A stretch of DNA of 15,312 nucleotides from DAORHV01 sp964434575 (GTDB lineage: Bacteria; Patescibacteriota; Gracilibacteria; Peribacterales; Peribacteraceae): NCBI GenBank assembly GCA_964434575.1, contig CAYSWB010000029.1, forward strand, positions 1 through 15,312. Reading direction: 5' to 3'. This document shows, one piece after another, positions 13,703 to 15,312 of this stretch. Made by a program: the position numbers and the translations under genes. Within the stretch, counting starts at the first letter, position 1, and each line of letters begins with the position of its first letter. Under the pieces are notes generated by a model. It ran no database searches. It had not been told where the DNA came from and saw only the letters and a program-made list of their open reading frames with translations.

Positions 13703-14542
13703 ATGCGCAAACTCCCTCTCGCCATCATCGCCGCCGCCCTCACCACCGTCACCGTCCTGGCCGCCTGCAACGGCGGAGGAGGCGAGACGGCCGCGCAATA
13801 CACCTACGGCCCCATGAGCCAGACCGGCGTGCTCGTGGGCACCGGCGTCTCGCTGGTGCGCCGCGGAACGCACGCGCTGTATGCCGACGGCAAAGCCGCG
13901 TTCCTCCTGGAGAGCAAGACGCTGAACCTGCAGGAATTCGCCGGCAAGCGCGTGTTCGTCACGGGCGACCTGCAGCGCAACGTCCACGAGAAGTACCTGC
14001 CGGTGCTCGCCGTGACCTCCGTGGTCGTGGCCGAGCATGAGGAGACCATGAAGGAATGGAAGCTGCCGGCGCTCAACCTGACGTTCTCCGCGCCGGAATC
14101 CTGGCAGGCGACCGCCGCCGAGCGCAGCATCAGCTTCATCGCGGCCGACGGCGGATCCGGCACCGTGTTCACGCTGGACGCCATCGACGCCAGCGGCTTA
14201 CCCGAAGGCATCCCGGCGGTGGTGGCCGGCAACGTGGCCGTGAAGATGCGAAACGCCCCTCCGGGCGGCGAGGAAGTCCACATCCTGCGCGGCGGACAGG
14301 TCATCCGCGTGAAGTTCTCTCCGATCGCCCTGGAACTCAGCGCGCAGCGCCTGCAGTACGCCGCTGTGATGGGATCCATGACCTTCGCTTCGTCGTCTTC
14401 CAGCTCCTCCGCGGGCACGGGCAGCGGCACGTCGACGGGCGTTCAACCATGCGGCGGACCGGCCGGCATCCTCTGTCCGGCGGGCCAATACTGCGACGTC
14501 TTCGACCCGCAACAGAACATCGGAAAGTGCCGATCCCGCTAA
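13703..14542 (+). CDS. Predicted lipoprotein 2 with Ser-rich linker and Cys-rich C-terminal tail
   Basis: A 279-residue exported protein. MRKLPLAIIAAALTTVTVLAAC is a lipoprotein signal peptide with lipobox LAAC and Cys22. A small beta-rich domain follows (about 34-113; FAGKRVFVTGDL suggests an OB-like fold, not certain), then a second beta-rich domain (about 120-230) beginning LNLTFSAPESWQ. A Ser/Gly/Thr linker (about 232-248) leads to a C-terminal module with four cysteines: CGG, LCPAGQYCD and GKC. This spacing, likely two disulphides, recurs in secreted proteins and suggests an extracellular binding knob. ATG 13703 is fixed by the signal peptide; the frame continues upstream to 13418 only inside the previous gene. 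It is probably transcribed as a leaderless mRNA. Function unknown. Confidence 0.82.
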   Translation: MRKLPLAIIAAALTTVTVLAACNGGGGETAAQYTYGPMSQTGVLVGTGVSLVRRGTHALYADGKAAFLLESKTLNLQEFAGKRVFVTGDLQRNVHEKYLPVLAVTSVVVAEHEETMKEWKLPALNLTFSAPESWQATAAERSISFIAADGGSGTVFTLDAIDASGLPEGIPAVVAGNVAVKMRNAPPGGEEVHILRGGQVIRVKFSPIALELSAQRLQYAAVMGSMTFASSSSSSSAGTGSGTSTGVQPCGGPAGILCPAGQYCDVFDPQQNIGKCRSR

Positions 14543-14544
14543 GA

Positions 14545-14562
14545 GGTGTACGATAGTACACC
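14545..14562 (+). promoter_or_regulatory. Perfect palindrome upstream of recA, candidate SOS operator
   Basis: GGTGTAC-GATA-GTACACC is a perfect 7+4+7 inverted repeat three bases after the lipoprotein stop and 109 bases before recA. TACGAT (14549-14554) inside it could be a -10 box, so a repressor bound here would block it. Size and symmetry suit a LexA-type dimer site. The sequence matches neither the E. coli CTGT-N8-ACAG box nor the Bacillus GAAC-N4-GTTC box. A terminator hairpin with a GATA loop is an alternative. Confidence 0.5.
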
Positions 14563-14671
14563 GTAATAGATTTTGGCGTTTGCAAGCCAGATCGTTTGAC
14601 CGATCAGGGTGTTTCCGCGACAGTGCGGGTGAACGATCTTCCACCTCTCATTTTTCTTCCCACATTTCCCA
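14563..14671 (+). promoter_or_regulatory. recA leader region with competing short pairings
   Basis: GATCG (14590-14594) can pair with CGATC (14601-14605), or the longer GATCGTT (14590-14596) with AACGATC (14632-14638), which would enclose a CCGC/GCGG hairpin (14615-14618, 14625-14628). The two pairings exclude each other. The last 34 bases before ATG are almost all pyrimidine, without Shine-Dalgarno. No known regulatory RNA is recognised. Confidence 0.3.
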
Positions 14672-15312
14672 ATGACCAAGGCAGCATCCTCTTCCACGGG
14701 TAACTCCGCGGTTGCCCCTTCTTCCGCCAAAGCCGCCACCAAGCGTGACGATTCCAAGGGCGCGCTCCTCAACGCCAAAGACGCCGCGGTGAAAACCGCA
14801 CTGGCCGAAATCGAAAAGCAGTACGGCGCCGGCGCCGTCATGCAGATGGGCTCTCACGCCGGCCACAAGATCGAAACCTTCTCCAGCGGCTCGCTGAGCC
14901 TGGACTTGGCGCTCGGCGGCGGCATGCCGCGCAGCCGCATCATCGAGATCTACGGCCCGGAATCCTCCGGCAAGACCACGCTGGCCCTGCACGCCATCGC
15001 CCAGGTCCAGAAGCTGGGCGGCCGCGCGGCGTTCATCGACGCCGAGCACGCGCTGGACACCTCGTACGCCAAGAAGATCGGCGTGGATATCGACAACTTG
15101 CTGGTTTCGCAGCCGGATGACGGCGAACAAGCGCTGGAAATCACCGAAACGCTGGTGCGCTCAGGCGGCATCGACATCATCGTCATCGACTCCGTGGCGG
15201 CACTCACGCCGCGCGCCGAAATCGAAGGCCTGATGGGTGAGCCCCAGATGGGCCTCCAGGCCCGTTTGATGAGCCAGGCGCTGCGCAAACTGACGGCCAT
15301 CGTCAGCAAGAC
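14672..15312 (+). CDS. recA: Recombinase RecA (5' part, runs off the window)
   Basis: RecA forms ATP-dependent filaments on single-stranded DNA for homologous recombination and triggers LexA cleavage in the SOS response. The visible 213 codons include IEKQYGAGAVMQMG (about 49-62), Walker A GPESSGKTT, FIDAEHALD, Walker B IIVIDSV and the loop-L1 region ending MGLQARLMSQALRKLTAIVS. ATG 14672 is the only plausible start; it gives an N-terminal extension of about 30 Ser/Ala/Lys-rich residues before the usual RecA N-terminal helix. The end of the gene lies beyond 15312. A palindrome 110 bases upstream may be its SOS operator. Identification is firm. Confidence 0.96.
   Translation, partial: MTKAASSSTGNSAVAPSSAKAATKRDDSKGALLNAKDAAVKTALAEIEKQYGAGAVMQMGSHAGHKIETFSSGSLSLDLALGGGMPRSRIIEIYGPESSGKTTLALHAIAQVQKLGGRAAFIDAEHALDTSYAKKIGVDIDNLLVSQPDDGEQALEITETLVRSGGIDIIVIDSVAALTPRAEIEGLMGEPQMGLQARLMSQALRKLTAIVSK

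Noticed and set aside
1..15312. CRISPR array, tRNA, rRNA, insertion sequence, prophage or toxin-antitoxin genes
   Set aside because: I found no spaced direct repeats, tRNA cloverleaf, transposase, integrase or phage motifs by reading both strands.

Overview
The window is 15.3 kb of GC-rich bacterial chromosome with ordinary housekeeping genes and no phage, plasmid, insertion-sequence, CRISPR, tRNA or rRNA signal. UGA acts as a normal stop (2404-2406), which argues against the UGA=Gly code of Gracilibacteria and SR1. Three things suggest a candidate-phyla-radiation (Patescibacteria) type bacterium: a sigma region-4 module fused to HARE-type winged helices, lipoproteins with serine-linker/Cys-rich tails, and mostly Shine-Dalgarno-less starts. 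That placement is an inference of moderate to low confidence. An exact 100-N gap shows the sequence is a draft scaffold.

Layout. 1-402 has no convincing gene but holds two strong palindromes. 403-5988 (+) carries purA (adenylosuccinate synthetase), a small GT-A glycosyltransferase overlapping a polysaccharide pyruvyl transferase-like gene by one base, and a large class B penicillin-binding protein. 6068-9580 (-) carries glmS followed by a transglutaminase-like protein with a Cys/His pair. Both of these genes have related interrupted inverted repeats downstream. 9828-14542 (+) carries a LAAC-type lipoprotein, rpsT (bS20), ruvX (YqgF), a sigma-region-4/HARE regulator and a second lipoprotein. 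recA starts at 14672 and runs off the window.

How the genes fit together. GlmS feeds amino sugar precursors, the PBP crosslinks peptidoglycan, and the GT/pyruvyl-transferase pair probably decorates a surface glycan. The two lipoproteins are also envelope products. PurA, bS20, RuvX and RecA are core metabolism, translation and DNA maintenance.

The most interesting signals are not new enzymes. (1) -10-like hexamers lie 6-9 nt before the start codons of purA, the PBP gene and lipoprotein 2 (perhaps also ruvX), implying leaderless mRNAs, while the other genes have pyrimidine-rich leaders without Shine-Dalgarno. (2) The best promoter in the window drives the sigma-r4/HARE gene through a hairpin-rich leader of about 140 nt. 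(3) A perfect palindrome precedes recA and may be an SOS operator. (4) The PBP has an unusual insertion just before its catalytic serine. (5) The N gap in ruvX is almost certainly false: the same 55 bp flank both sides, and collapsing them restores an intact 130-residue RuvX.
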